A stretch of DNA of 64,000 nt. Origin: Mycolicibacterium peregrinum (GTDB lineage: Bacteria > Actinomycetota > Actinomycetes > Mycobacteriales > Mycobacteriaceae). Numbering within the stretch: position 1 is the first letter of the stretch; every line of letters starts with the position of its first letter. Both the position numbers and the translations under genes were made by a program. The DNA lies in assembly GCF_002102345.1 (NCBI RefSeq), contig NZ_LQPP01000074.1, forward strand, positions 21,222 to 85,221. The letters are read 5' to 3'. Shown here piece by piece: positions 42,605 through 51,612 of the stretch. A model generated the notes under the pieces. That model did no database searches. It was not told where the DNA came from and worked only from the letters and a program-made list of their open reading frames with translations.

Positions 42605-44035
42605 TCAGATCACGTATGGCGCAACGAGCGTGGTGGCGCCCAGGACCACCACTCCGATCAGGAACGCGACGACCGTAAAGCCCATCACCTGACGGACATT
42701 GAGTTTCGCAATCGCCAGCAGAGGCAGTAGCCAGAACGGCTGGATCATGTTCGCGACACCCTCGCCGACGGCCACCGCCATGGAGATCAGACCCAGGTAC
42801 GCCGGCGAGTCCTGACCGATCGCCAGCGCAGAGTCGACGGCGATCGGGCCCTGTACCGCCCAGTGCCCACCGCCCGACGGCACGAACAGGCTGATGATCA
42901 ATGAGCCGATAAAGGTCAGGAACGGCAGTGTGTACTGGGACGCGCCGTTCACGAACGCCTCTGCCAGCAGCGTCTGCAGCGGTTTGGCACCCTCCACCGC
43001 CTGATAGCCCAGCAAGCCGACCAGACCGCCGTACAGCGGATACTGCAGAAGCAGTGGGCCGGACACCTTGGCGGCACCGGTGAAGGCCCGGATGAACCGG
43101 ATCGGCGTGCGATGCAGCAACGCACTGGTGATGGTGAACAACATGATCATCGATGAGATGTTCAGTGCGAAGCCGCTGAGGACGAAATAGGCGATGCCCG
43201 CGGCGAATACCAGGACATTGAGGATCCACAGGTTTTCCAGCCATTCGGCGAACGACTTCTTGCCTTCCGCCGACGAAGCCGCCGGGCCACCCACGTCCTC
43301 GGGCGCATCCTCGTCCTCGAACACCGCGGGATCGGGTGCGAGGCTCTGCGTCGGTTCCATCCGCCAGATGGCGAGCGCGAGCAGCGCCAGCACGACGATC
43401 ACCGACAGCCAGCTGTAGGGCTGGAAGATCGTCAGGCTCAGCGGCACGGTGATGCCGGTGATCTTGTGGATCACGTTGATCGGGCTGGCGCTGTCCGTGT
43501 TCGCCAGGGCGATCGACGACGAAAGCCCCTGCGTCCACACGATGAAGCCCATGAACGCCGCTGCGATGAGGTAGCCGAAATGCGCGTCGGTGAATCGCTT
43601 CGCAACCTGCCGGGCGACCAGCGCGCCGGCCACCAACCCGAGTCCCCAGTTGAGGAGGGAGAGAACAGCGCTCACGCCGAAACAGAGGAAGGCGCCCTGA
43701 ACCTGGTTGTTCGGTTTGGCGGCGATGGCGACGATGGCCCGTTTCAGAATCGGCGCCTCGGCAAGGGTGTAGCCCGTCACCAGGATCAGAACCATCTGGA
43801 AGGCGAACGTGAAGATGTTCTGCGATCCCCACACACCGCCGTACCACGCCTTGAGCATGCCGTCGGGTGTTGCACCGTGCACCAAGAAGGCGACCAGGCC
43901 GGCGACGATGAGGGTCAGGATGACCGCGAACAGATATGGATCGGGCATCAGACGCTCGACATAGCGGACACACAGCCCGGTGAGGGACTGCATGATGCCG
44001 CGGCGCTTGGTCCGCGGTTCGTCGCTCGTGGTCAT
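42605..44035 (-). CDS. AtoE-family short-chain fatty acid transporter
   Basis: The 476-aa protein has about 12 hydrophobic segments and AtoE-type signatures: MPDPYLFAVILTLIV near residue 30, LLNWGLGLVAGALVAR, and GGGHWAVQGPIAVDSALAIG late in the chain. AtoE takes up acetoacetate and other short-chain acids in E. coli, so import of a short-chain or keto acid is expected. The cytoplasmic loop about 225-260 is acidic. The upstream interval contains a GCTGCCG-CGAT-CGGCAGC dyad (44065-44082), a possible operator. A tiny zinc-ribbon ORF may follow it. Confidence 0.88.
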   Translation of the reverse strand: MTTSDEPRTKRRGIMQSLTGLCVRYVERLMPDPYLFAVILTLIVAGLVAFLVHGATPDGMLKAWYGGVWGSQNIFTFAFQMVLILVTGYTLAEAPILKRAIVAIAAKPNNQVQGAFLCFGVSAVLSLLNWGLGLVAGALVARQVAKRFTDAHFGYLIAAAFMGFIVWTQGLSSSIALANTDSASPINVIHKITGITVPLSLTIFQPYSWLSVIVVLALLALAIWRMEPTQSLAPDPAVFEDEDAPEDVGGPAASSAEGKKSFAEWLENLWILNVLVFAAGIAYFVLSGFALNISSMIMLFTITSALLHRTPIRFIRAFTGAAKVSGPLLLQYPLYGGLVGLLGYQAVEGAKPLQTLLAEAFVNGASQYTLPFLTFIGSLIISLFVPSGGGHWAVQGPIAVDSALAIGQDSPAYLGLISMAVAVGEGVANMIQPFWLLPLLAIAKLNVRQVMGFTVVAFLIGVVVLGATTLVAPYVI

Positions 44036-44401
44036 TGATCCACCTCACCGTTTTGGTGCTCATCGCTGCCGCGATCGGCAGCAGCCGCCGCGGTTCGGCA
44101 CGGACTCTAGTCTTCGGAACACTCCGCAGTGGGCGGTTGGCCGGGAAGGATCGACAGAGACCACTTGCCGGCGAACTGCCGGGTGGATGGTGCCCACTCG
44201 ATGCGAATACCGCACTGGCCCAGCGCTTCGTGCGGCGTGGCTGCGATCCTCTGCCGTCGCATTTCGCGGCGGCTCGATGGGCGAGCACCGCCTGCGCCGG
44301 TCAACCGCAGCACAAAAATCGGTTTCCCTGATGTCGGGTGTCCGACCTACCCTGGGTGGCTGCGCAGGCAAAGCTCGGGGGAGCTAGGAGAGTGGGACAC
44401 A
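44036..44401. other. Divergent intergenic region atoE-like / MFS
   Basis: The 366 bp hold both promoters. The only clear structure is the dyad GCTGCCG-N4-CGGCAGC at 44065-44082, 30 bp upstream of the AtoE start. Open frames in the region lack a ribosome site and have no recognisable product. No regulator gene or RNA was seen. Confidence 0.5.
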
Positions 44402-45844
44402 ATGACGGGCCCGAGCACGGGGGAGATCGCGGCGCAACCGCGTGCCCAGTCGAGCGCCAATGTCATCATCGCGCTGTTGGTCAGCTCGGCGTTCGTGATG
44501 ATCCTCAACGAGACCATCATGAGCGTCGCTTTACCTGCCCTGATCGTCGATCTGGACATCTCGGCGAGCACCGCGCAATGGCTCACCAGTGGCTTCCTGT
44601 TGACCATGGCCGTGGTCATCCCGATGTCGGGTTCGCTGCTGCAGCGGTTCCCGGTGCGCAGTATCTACCTGGCGTCGATGTCGTTGTTCTGTACCGGCAC
44701 GCTGGTGGCCGCGCTCGCGCCGGGTTTCACGGTCCTGCTGGTCGGACGCATCGTGCAGGCCTGCGGTACCGCGGTCATGATGCCGCTGTTGATGACGACG
44801 GTCATGACGCTGATTCCCGCCGACCGGCGCGGCCAGATGATGGGCACCATCTCGATCGTCATCGCCGTCGCACCGGCGATCGGGCCGACGCTGTCTGGGT
44901 TCATCCTCGGCTCACTGGACTGGCGGTGGATGTTCTGGATCGTGCTGCCGATCGCCCTGCTCGCGTTGAGCGCCGGTCTCGCGTGGCTACGCGTCGACGA
45001 CGAGCGGGAGCATCCGACCCCGATCGATCCCGTCTCGGTCCCGCTGTCGGCGATCGCGTTCGCGGGCTTGGTGTTCGGGCTGTCGCTCATTGGCGAGTCC
45101 GCTCACAGCCGACAGGCGGTGCCCGCTTGGGTGCCGATGGTGATCGGTGCGGCGGCGATGGTGGCATTCGGTGCGCGGCAGATACAGCTGCAGCGACGCG
45201 ACCGAGCGTTCCTGGACCTGCGGCCGTTCACCTATCGACGGTTCTCGGTGTCGCTGAGCCTGGTGGTCCTCGGCTTCATGGGGTTGTTCGGCGCGATCAT
45301 CATGGTGCCGTTGTACGTGCAGGATGTGTTGAAGCAGAGCGCGCTGGTGGCCGGGTTGGCGACACTGCCCGGCGGGCTGTTGATGGGGTTGGCCGGGCCG
45401 CTGGTCGGGCGGGCCTATGACCGTCACGGCGCCCGTCTGCTGGTCGTGCCCGGGTCGCTGATGCTGTGTGTGTCGCTGTGGGGTTTCACGCTGCTGTCGG
45501 CGGCGTCGCCGGTCTGGGAGCTGGTGGTCTTGCAGTCGGTCATGATGCTGGGCCTGTCGATGATGTTCACCCCGTTGATGACTGACGCGCTCGCCGTCCT
45601 GCCCGACCGGTTCTACTCGCATGGCAGTGCCATCCTGACGACGCTGCAGCAGGTCGGCGGCGCGGCGGGCACCGCGCTGTTCGTGACGGTGATGACCAAG
45701 GCGTCCCACTCGGGTGGGGCGCCGGATCTGCCCGGCGTGCATGCGGCTTTCACCGCCGCCGCGGTGATCAGCGTGTTCGCCGTGATCGGGTCTTTCTTCA
45801 CCGCCCCGCGCCCGAGCCCTGCGGGTGGCACGCCGACACATTAG
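44402..45844 (+). CDS. MFS drug:H+ antiporter (DHA2/EmrB-type)
   Basis: The 480-aa protein starts at ATG 44402 behind AGGAGAG. It has about 14 predicted helices, including LNETIMSVALPALIVDL in helix 1 and PADRRGQMMGTISIVIAVAPAIGPTLSG carrying the antiporter motif C (split over the helix). This is the DHA2 layout of EmrB, QacA and LfrA. A role in export of drugs or other hydrophobic compounds is a family-level inference. No regulator of the TetR or MarR kind is adjacent. Confidence 0.87.
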   Translation: MTGPSTGEIAAQPRAQSSANVIIALLVSSAFVMILNETIMSVALPALIVDLDISASTAQWLTSGFLLTMAVVIPMSGSLLQRFPVRSIYLASMSLFCTGTLVAALAPGFTVLLVGRIVQACGTAVMMPLLMTTVMTLIPADRRGQMMGTISIVIAVAPAIGPTLSGFILGSLDWRWMFWIVLPIALLALSAGLAWLRVDDEREHPTPIDPVSVPLSAIAFAGLVFGLSLIGESAHSRQAVPAWVPMVIGAAAMVAFGARQIQLQRRDRAFLDLRPFTYRRFSVSLSLVVLGFMGLFGAIIMVPLYVQDVLKQSALVAGLATLPGGLLMGLAGPLVGRAYDRHGARLLVVPGSLMLCVSLWGFTLLSAASPVWELVVLQSVMMLGLSMMFTPLMTDALAVLPDRFYSHGSAILTTLQQVGGAAGTALFVTVMTKASHSGGAPDLPGVHAAFTAAAVISVFAVIGSFFTAPRPSPAGGTPTH

Positions 45845-45946
45845 GCCAGTCGAGTAGTGCACTACGCGTGCGCCGCGCCGTGACCGTGGCCGACAGTGGA
45901 GGAGCCCATCGACCAGGGCATCGGCACTCGACGTGGGAGTTCAACC

Positions 45947-46240
45947 ATGAGCTGGAGATGGACGGGCAATCACCAGGACGCCCCCTCGGCGGCGGCTGCC
46001 GCCACCGCCTCGGGAGCGGGACCTGGGGAGGCGATTTTCGAGGTCAATGACGGCGGCACCGTCGGCCTCTACATCTTCGACAACCACACGGGTACCGCGG
46101 GCCGTGCGTGGAACTGGACCGGCAATCACGCAGACGCTCCTTCGGCCGTGGCCGCCGCCAATGCGGCCGGCGCCGGTCCCGGTGAGGCCGTCTATGCGGT
46201 GAATGACGGAGGCACGGTAGGCCTCTACCTGCTCCGCTGA
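45947..46240 (+). CDS. 97-aa protein made of two near-identical repeats, unknown
   Basis: The protein starts at ATG 45947. Residues about 3-50 and 51-97 are tandem copies: each begins W(R/N)WTGNH(Q/A)DAPSA, then runs through AGPGEA(I/V), VNDGGTVGLY and ends in a hydrophobic pair. No signal peptide, transmembrane segment or catalytic motif is seen, and no known family was recognised. It follows the MFS gene by about 100 bp and ends before an inverted-repeat terminator. Conserved Trp, Asn-His and Gly residues in both halves suggest a binding fold. Confidence 0.75.
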   Translation: MSWRWTGNHQDAPSAAAAATASGAGPGEAIFEVNDGGTVGLYIFDNHTGTAGRAWNWTGNHADAPSAVAAANAAGAGPGEAVYAVNDGGTVGLYLLR

Positions 46241-46244
46241 ACTC

Positions 46245-46289
46245 CCTCGCCTCAGCGCAGCCGGCGATCCCGGATGCGCTGAGGCGAGG
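46245..46289. terminator. Inverted repeat, probable terminator
   Basis: CCTCGCCTCAGCGCA (46245-46259) and TGCGCTGAGGCGAGG (46275-46289) form a perfect 15-bp stem with a 15-nt loop right after the two-repeat gene. There is no T-run, as is common in mycobacteria. Confidence 0.65.
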
Positions 46290-46307
46290 TCGGGCACAAT
46301 CGGGCGC

Positions 46308-47045
46308 ATGGGCAAAGTCGTGGTCATCACGGGCGCGGGTAGTGGTATCGGCCGCGCGACGGCCCGGGCTCTGCTGGACGCCGGGCATCACGTGGTGCTG
46401 GCGGGCCGCCGCGCCGCGCCGCTGGCCGAGGTGGCAGGCGGGAATCCGAACGCCCGCGTCGTGCCTACCGACGTCACGGATTCAGCCTCGGTGCGGGCGC
46501 TGTTCGCCGACGCGGTGTCGACCTTCGGGCGCGTCGATGTGTTGTTCAACAACGCAGGGGTGTTCGGGCCGTCGGCGTCGATCGCCGACCTCGACGACCA
46601 GCAGTGGCACGACACATGGCGCACCAACGTCGACGGCGCGGTGTTCTGTGCCCGGGAAGCCGCTCGAGTCATGGCCGCCCAGCTGCCGCGCGGCGGACGC
46701 ATCATCAACAACGGATCGATCTCGGCACACCGGCCCCGCCCCCGAAGCCTGGCCTACACCGTCACCAAACACGCGATGAGTGGGCTGACCGCGTCAATGT
46801 TGTTGGACCTGCGCGATATCGACATCTGCATCACCCAGATCGACATCGGCAATGCCGCGACCGACATGACTGCGGGATTCAGTCATCAGAGCCTGCAGGC
46901 CGACGGAAGTCTCGCGGCTGAACCGACTTTCGACGTCGGGCATGTAGCCCGCGCGGTGGCGCACCTGATCGATCTGCCCCTGGAGGTGTCGGTGCCGTCG
47001 CTGACGGTGATGGCGCGGTCCATGCCGTACTTCGGCCGCGGCTGA
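46308..47045 (+). CDS. SDR-family oxidoreductase
   Basis: The 245-aa classical short-chain dehydrogenase has TGAGSGIG near residue 8 for NAD(P), NNAG, a Ser in NNGSISAHRP and the catalytic YTVTK. The substrate is not determinable. The ATG at 46308 lies 18 bp after an inverted repeat. A strong terminator follows at 47092. Confidence 0.87.
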   Translation: MGKVVVITGAGSGIGRATARALLDAGHHVVLAGRRAAPLAEVAGGNPNARVVPTDVTDSASVRALFADAVSTFGRVDVLFNNAGVFGPSASIADLDDQQWHDTWRTNVDGAVFCAREAARVMAAQLPRGGRIINNGSISAHRPRPRSLAYTVTKHAMSGLTASMLLDLRDIDICITQIDIGNAATDMTAGFSHQSLQADGSLAAEPTFDVGHVARAVAHLIDLPLEVSVPSLTVMARSMPYFGRG

Positions 47046-47091
47046 AGGGTCGGACGAAGATCAACCGGCGACCGTCAACCCGCCGAAAACA

Positions 47092-47125
47092 ACAGAGCCG
47101 GAGGCCTTCGGGCCACCGGCTCTGT
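47092..47125. terminator. Bidirectional terminator between converging genes
   Basis: ACAGAGCCGG (47092-47101) and CCGGCTCTGT (47116-47125) pair perfectly, and GGCC-TTCG-GGCC continues the stem to a TTCG loop. It separates the SDR gene from the small gene on the other strand. Confidence 0.8.
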
Positions 47126-47142
47126 ACAGCGGATTCGTCATC

Positions 47143-47292
47143 TCAGTGATCTGCATCCTGAAGCTCGTGCCGCTGAACAACTGCGATCAACTCTTCGCGA
47201 ACCGACGAGTTCGGCAGTTCGTTGATCCGCGCATAGAGGCGGCGCCGCATGTTGGCGCGCTTCTGGTTGGCGCGAAACTGTGCGAAGGACAT
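47143..47292 (-). CDS. Small basic helical protein, unknown
   Basis: The 49-aa product starts at ATG 47292 behind GAGGAG. It begins MSFAQFRANQKRANMRRRLY and continues to LPNSSVREELIAVVQRHELQ: a basic N-terminal helix and a charged C-terminal helix, with no Cys. No family is recognised. Good ribosome site, own terminator and spacing support it as a real gene. It is divergent from the PucR gene, 243 bp away. Confidence 0.65.
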   Translation of the reverse strand: MSFAQFRANQKRANMRRRLYARINELPNSSVREELIAVVQRHELQDADH

Positions 47293-47535
47293 ACTTCTCA
47301 CTCCTCGAAAGTGCCCCGGATCACGGGTACTCGTTGTTTGTTGACGTCCACACCTCGGGGATCGCCCGAGCGAACTGGACGTCTCCCATGCTCCTCGCAG
47401 CGACTGTCTAAAAGCAATTCTTAGAGTGTGAGTTTCGCTACAGCTCAACCTGTTTCATGCGTGTGGAGTGGGCACGGTCACAGTCAGGCGCCGAGGTGGC
47501 GCCGCCGACCGTGGAAAAGGAGTAAGACTTCTCCT

Positions 47536-49032
47536 GTGGCGCTCACCGTGCGGGATCTGACCGAGGCCGACAGTCTCGGTCTGGTCCTGGTGGCCGGAGC
47601 GCGCGGCGCTGACCGTGAGATCTCGTGGGCGCATGCGATCGAGTTGCCCGACCCGGCTCCGTATCTGGCCGGCGGCGAGTTGGTCATGACGACCGGCATC
47701 AACATCGGAGCGGATGCCGACGCGCAATTCGCCTACGTGGCACGCCTGGCGGCGGCCGGGACCGCGGCGCTGGCCGTCGACACCGGCACCACGATTGCCG
47801 ACATCCCGCCGGCGGTACGTGCCGCCGGCGATCAGTTGGGGATTCCCGTGCTCGAAGTGCCCGCCTCGACGCCGTTCATCGCGATCGCACGGGCGGTGAT
47901 CGACGCGCTCAAGGCCGACGAACTGCGCTCGGTGCAGCGCGTGGTCGACGACCAGGAGGTACTGGCCCGCGCGACACTGCGGGGTGGTATTCCCGGGGTG
48001 GTCGACGCTTTGGCGGATCGTCTGTCCGCGACTGTGGTCGTGGTGGACAACGACGGCACCGTGCTGGCGGCCGGGGGCGACGACCAGGAGCGGCTGATCG
48101 CCGTGCTCGGAGAGCAGGTGCAGCCCGCGCGTCGGCACGGCGGCGCCCATGTCACCGCTGACGGGGATGCCTACGTCACCATCCAGAATCTGCGCGCCGC
48201 CCAGCCCGTTCGCGGACGGCTTGCGATACGCACGTCCGAGCCGATGTCCAACGCCGACCGGCTCCTGGTCGCCCATGCCGTGTCGCTGATCTCGATCGCG
48301 ATCGAGAAACCGGCCCGGGTGGTCGACGCCGAACAGCTACTGCGGACCGCGGTGGCCCGCGAGATGATTTCCGGCACAGGTGCTGTCGACGGTGCGGTGT
48401 TGCGCTACTTCGGTTTTGAGCCCGGCGGTGACATCGTGGTGGCGTCGTTCACCGGTGCGGGCCCGCTGCTGGCCGCGCAGCACGTGCTGGGACGGGTGCT
48501 GACATCGTTTCTGATGGCCCCGATGGGTGACGAGATCGTGATCATCGTGCCGGCGGCCGGGAGCCGACGTCGCATCCGCGCGGTGATCGAGGAACTCGAG
48601 CAGAAGACGGGCATCACGGTCAGCGGTGGGATGAGCCGGACTGTCGGGCCGACCGATCTGTCCACGGCCTTGGAGCAGGCCCGCATCGCGGCGCATTCCG
48701 GCAGCGGGCGGTTCACCGAATTCGGTGAACTCAGCCCGATGGGTGTGCTGCTCGAGGGCCGGAGCACGGCCGAACTGCGGGTGCTGGCAGCACCATTGGA
48801 TGCACTGGCGGGTGGGGAGGATCTGATCCCCACCCTCGCGGCCTTCCTCCGTCGTAACGGTCAGATGGAGGCGGCGGCCACTGAGCTTGCGGTGCATCGC
48901 CACACCATGCGCAACCGGATGCGGCGGATCTCCCAACTGTTGGGTGACGACCTCGAATCGGCCGATACCCGGGCACAGTTGTGGCTGGCGCTCAAGGCCT
49001 GGCAGCTGCTGGCATCTCGCCGGCCGGGCTGA
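47536..49032 (+). CDS. PucR-family transcriptional regulator
   Basis: The 498-aa protein starts at GTG 47536 (VALTVRDL); AAGGAG lies upstream, and GTG 47548 is an alternative. The N-terminal PucR domain (about 1-125; LELPDPAPYL-type, GGELVMTTG) senses the effector. The central region is variable, and the C-terminal helix-turn-helix (about 435-490; RNGQMEAAATELAVHRHTMRNRM, in two pieces) binds DNA. Regulators of this type activate catabolic operons. The gene runs into the CoA-transferase operon from the opposite direction, overlapping by 41 bp. Confidence 0.85.
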   Translation: MALTVRDLTEADSLGLVLVAGARGADREISWAHAIELPDPAPYLAGGELVMTTGINIGADADAQFAYVARLAAAGTAALAVDTGTTIADIPPAVRAAGDQLGIPVLEVPASTPFIAIARAVIDALKADELRSVQRVVDDQEVLARATLRGGIPGVVDALADRLSATVVVVDNDGTVLAAGGDDQERLIAVLGEQVQPARRHGGAHVTADGDAYVTIQNLRAAQPVRGRLAIRTSEPMSNADRLLVAHAVSLISIAIEKPARVVDAEQLLRTAVAREMISGTGAVDGAVLRYFGFEPGGDIVVASFTGAGPLLAAQHVLGRVLTSFLMAPMGDEIVIIVPAAGSRRRIRAVIEELEQKTGITVSGGMSRTVGPTDLSTALEQARIAAHSGSGRFTEFGELSPMGVLLEGRSTAELRVLAAPLDALAGGEDLIPTLAAFLRRNGQMEAAATELAVHRHTMRNRMRRISQLLGDDLESADTRAQLWLALKAWQLLASRRPG

Positions 49033-50155
49033 GAGAGTCGTCGCCCGCGCCCAGACGAGGTGGTCCACTGCGGTAGGTGACCGGGGTCGCCGACAAGGTG
49101 ATCGGGTTGGCTACTTGAGGTGTGGGTGTTCCGGGCACCGCGACCGTCGCTTCCAAGCCGAGTCGGTGGGCGAACGCGAATGCCTCCGACAGGTCGTTGA
49201 TCGGGCCGGCCGGCACGCTCGCGGCGGTCAGCGCGGCGTACCAGTGATCGGCACCGTGTCTCTTCAGCGCGGTTTCGATGATGGCGCACAACGCATCCCG
49301 GTGGGCGACTCGGTCCGGGTTGGTAGCGAACCGGGGGTCCTGGGCCAGCTGCGGTTCGCCGATGGCGGCGGAGAAGGACCGGAACTGTTTGTCGTTGCCG
49401 ACGGCTACCGCGATGGGTCGGTCGGCGGTGTCGAACGTCTGGTACGGCGAGATGCTCGGATGGCGATTGCCCATGATCTGCGGCACCGCGCCGGCACCGA
49501 GGTACCCGGAAGCTTGATTGACCATGGAGGACAACAACACCGAGAACAGATTGGTGTCGACGCGCTGTCCGACTGCGGTGCGGTCGCGGTGCGCCAGCGC
49601 CGCCAGGATCCCACTCAGCGCGTGCAGGCCGGCCAGGACGTCGACCAGGGCCACGCCGGCCTTGGTCGGATCGCCCGGTTCGGTTCCGGTGACACTCATC
49701 AACCCGCCGACCGCCTGCACCAGTAGGTCATAGCCCGGCAGCTCGGCGCCGCCGTCCCGGCCGAATCCGGTGATCGAGCAGTAGATCAGATCGGGACGGA
49801 TCGCGCGCAGGTCGTCGTAGCCCAGACCGAGTTTCTCCATGGTCCCCGGCCGGAAGTTCTCCACCACGATGTCGGCGCGGGCTACCAGGGATCGGGCGTG
49901 CTCGCGGTCGTCGGGGTCGGTGAGGTCGAGCGTCACCGAACGCTTGTTGCGGTTGACTGCGTTGAAATACGTTGCCACGCCGGTCGAGTCGTACGGCGGG
50001 CCCCACGCCCGGGTGTCGTCGCCGGTGCCCGGGCGTTCGACCTTGATGACCTCGGCGCCGAAGTCGCCGAGCATCATGGTCGCGTACGGCCCGGCCAGCA
50101 CACGGCTGAAATCGACGACGACGACTCCGTCGAGGGCACCCATGCTCACGCTCAT
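48992..50155 (-). CDS. CaiB/BaiF (class III) CoA-transferase
   Basis: The 387-aa protein starts at ATG 50155, overlapping the aldehyde dehydrogenase stop by ATGA. It has the class III CoA-transferase fold: LAGPYATMMLGDFGAEVIKVE at the start, the catalytic Asp in GYDLLVQAVGGLMS, and CSITGFGRDG. These enzymes move CoA between acids. Beside a glutaryl-CoA-dehydrogenase-like gene, it is a candidate glutarate CoA-transferase. The last 41 bp overlap the convergent PucR gene. Confidence 0.88.
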   Translation of the reverse strand: MSVSMGALDGVVVVDFSRVLAGPYATMMLGDFGAEVIKVERPGTGDDTRAWGPPYDSTGVATYFNAVNRNKRSVTLDLTDPDDREHARSLVARADIVVENFRPGTMEKLGLGYDDLRAIRPDLIYCSITGFGRDGGAELPGYDLLVQAVGGLMSVTGTEPGDPTKAGVALVDVLAGLHALSGILAALAHRDRTAVGQRVDTNLFSVLLSSMVNQASGYLGAGAVPQIMGNRHPSISPYQTFDTADRPIAVAVGNDKQFRSFSAAIGEPQLAQDPRFATNPDRVAHRDALCAIIETALKRHGADHWYAALTAASVPAGPINDLSEAFAFAHRLGLEATVAVPGTPTPQVANPITLSATPVTYRSGPPRLGAGDDSLSPAGEMPAAARP

Positions 50156-51612
50156 GCTCCCGGCCGCCCGCCCCGCAGGTACACCGTCGTGGTGTGGGTG
50201 AAGAATTCCCGTGCGGCGCCGCCCTGCTCCTTGGGGCCGAGCCCGCTCTTCTTCGCTCCGCCGAACGGTACGTGTGGATCGGCACCAGCCGACTCGGAGT
50301 TCACGTGCAGCACGCCGACGTCGATCTGCTCGACAGCCTGCAGTGCCCGGGTCAGATCTTGGGTGAAAACCGCCGCCGAGAGCCCGAACTCGCTGTCGTT
50401 GGCGAGTGCGAACGCGGCGTCGGCATCGGCGGCCCGCTTCACGGCGAGGACCGGTCCGAACAATTCGTCGGTCCACACGTCGGCGGCGGCGCCGTTGAGT
50501 TCGACGATGGTCGGTGCGATGAAGTAGCCCTCGGCCAGTGGCCCGTCGGCGTAGGGGCGTCCGCCCGTCAGGACCGTGGCGCCCTGCGCGGCTGCGGTCT
50601 GAAGTCCTGCCGAAATAGACCGGTGTGCAGCGTCGTTGACGACAGGTCCCATCTGGGTTGCGTCGTCGGTCGGGTCTCCGACGGTCAGGGATGCCGCGCG
50701 ATCGGCCAGCGCGGCCAGGAACTCGTCGGCGATCCCGTCGGTGACGATCAGGCGGGACGTGGCGGTGCACTTCTGACCGGTCGAGCGGAACGCGCCGAGC
50801 ATCACCTGCTCAAGGGCCAGTTCGACATCGGCGTCGTCGAGGACGACGGCGGCGTTCTTACCACCCATTTCGGCCTGTGCCGGGACTCCGCGCGCCGCCG
50901 CGGCCGCGGCGAGGCGCCGCCCGACCCCGGTGGACCCGGTGAACGTGATTCCGTCGATCCCGCGGTGGTCGACGATCGCGTTGCCGATGTCGGATCCGCC
51001 GATCAGCAGGTTGAGCACACCGGCGGGCAGGCCGGCCTCGGTCAGTGCCTGCGCGAGCCGGATCGCCAGCAGTGGAACGGTGCTCGCGGGTTTCCACACC
51101 ACGGTGTTGCCGTAGATCAGCGCGGGCGCGATCTTCCAGGCCGGGATGGCGATGGGGAAGTTGAACGGGGTGATGACCCCGACCACGCCGAGCGGTTTGC
51201 GGGTGATGAGGATCTGTTCACCGGCCCGGGGCGACGAGTAGATCTCGCCCGCCTGCCGATCGCCCTCATTTCCGTAGTAGCGCAGGATCTGCGCGGCCCG
51301 TTGAACCTCGCCGATGCCTTCGGCTTTCGTCTTGCCCTCTTCGCGGGCCAACTCCAGGCCCCACTCCTCGGCATTGCGGTCGACGATGTCCGCGGCACCC
51401 AGCAGGACTGTGCCGCGCTGGTGCATCGGGGTGGCGGCCCAGGCTGGCAACGCTGCGGCGGCCACACCCACCGCGGCGTCGACGTCGGACGCGCGGGCAG
51501 TACTTCCCTGGGCCACAACCAGACTCGGTTGTGCCGGGTTCACGCTGAGCAGCGTGTCGCCGGTGCCAGGTACCCACTGCCCGCCGATCAGGTGCTCGAT
51601 GGCAACGGTCAT
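50152..51612 (-). CDS. Aldehyde dehydrogenase, candidate glutarate-semialdehyde dehydrogenase
   Basis: The 486-aa NAD(P)-dependent aldehyde dehydrogenase has the cofactor motif FTGSTGVG, the general base Glu in QAEMGGKNA and the nucleophile Cys in GQKCTATSR. The ATG at 51612 overlaps the previous stop by one base (TGATG). The sequence resembles aldehyde dehydrogenases acting on aromatic or semialdehyde substrates. With a CoA-transferase and glutaryl-CoA-dehydrogenase-type gene in the same operon, oxidation of glutarate semialdehyde is an attractive guess. Confidence 0.86.
   Translation of the reverse strand: MTVAIEHLIGGQWVPGTGDTLLSVNPAQPSLVVAQGSTARASDVDAAVGVAAAALPAWAATPMHQRGTVLLGAADIVDRNAEEWGLELAREEGKTKAEGIGEVQRAAQILRYYGNEGDRQAGEIYSSPRAGEQILITRKPLGVVGVITPFNFPIAIPAWKIAPALIYGNTVVWKPASTVPLLAIRLAQALTEAGLPAGVLNLLIGGSDIGNAIVDHRGIDGITFTGSTGVGRRLAAAAAARGVPAQAEMGGKNAAVVLDDADVELALEQVMLGAFRSTGQKCTATSRLIVTDGIADEFLAALADRAASLTVGDPTDDATQMGPVVNDAAHRSISAGLQTAAAQGATVLTGGRPYADGPLAEGYFIAPTIVELNGAAADVWTDELFGPVLAVKRAADADAAFALANDSEFGLSAAVFTQDLTRALQAVEQIDVGVLHVNSESAGADPHVPFGGAKKSGLGPKEQGGAAREFFTHTTTVYLRGGRPGA

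Noticed and set aside
44035..44331. 98-codon + frame upstream of the MFS gene
   Set aside because: No ribosome site, start inside the transporter's start region, and no recognisable domain.
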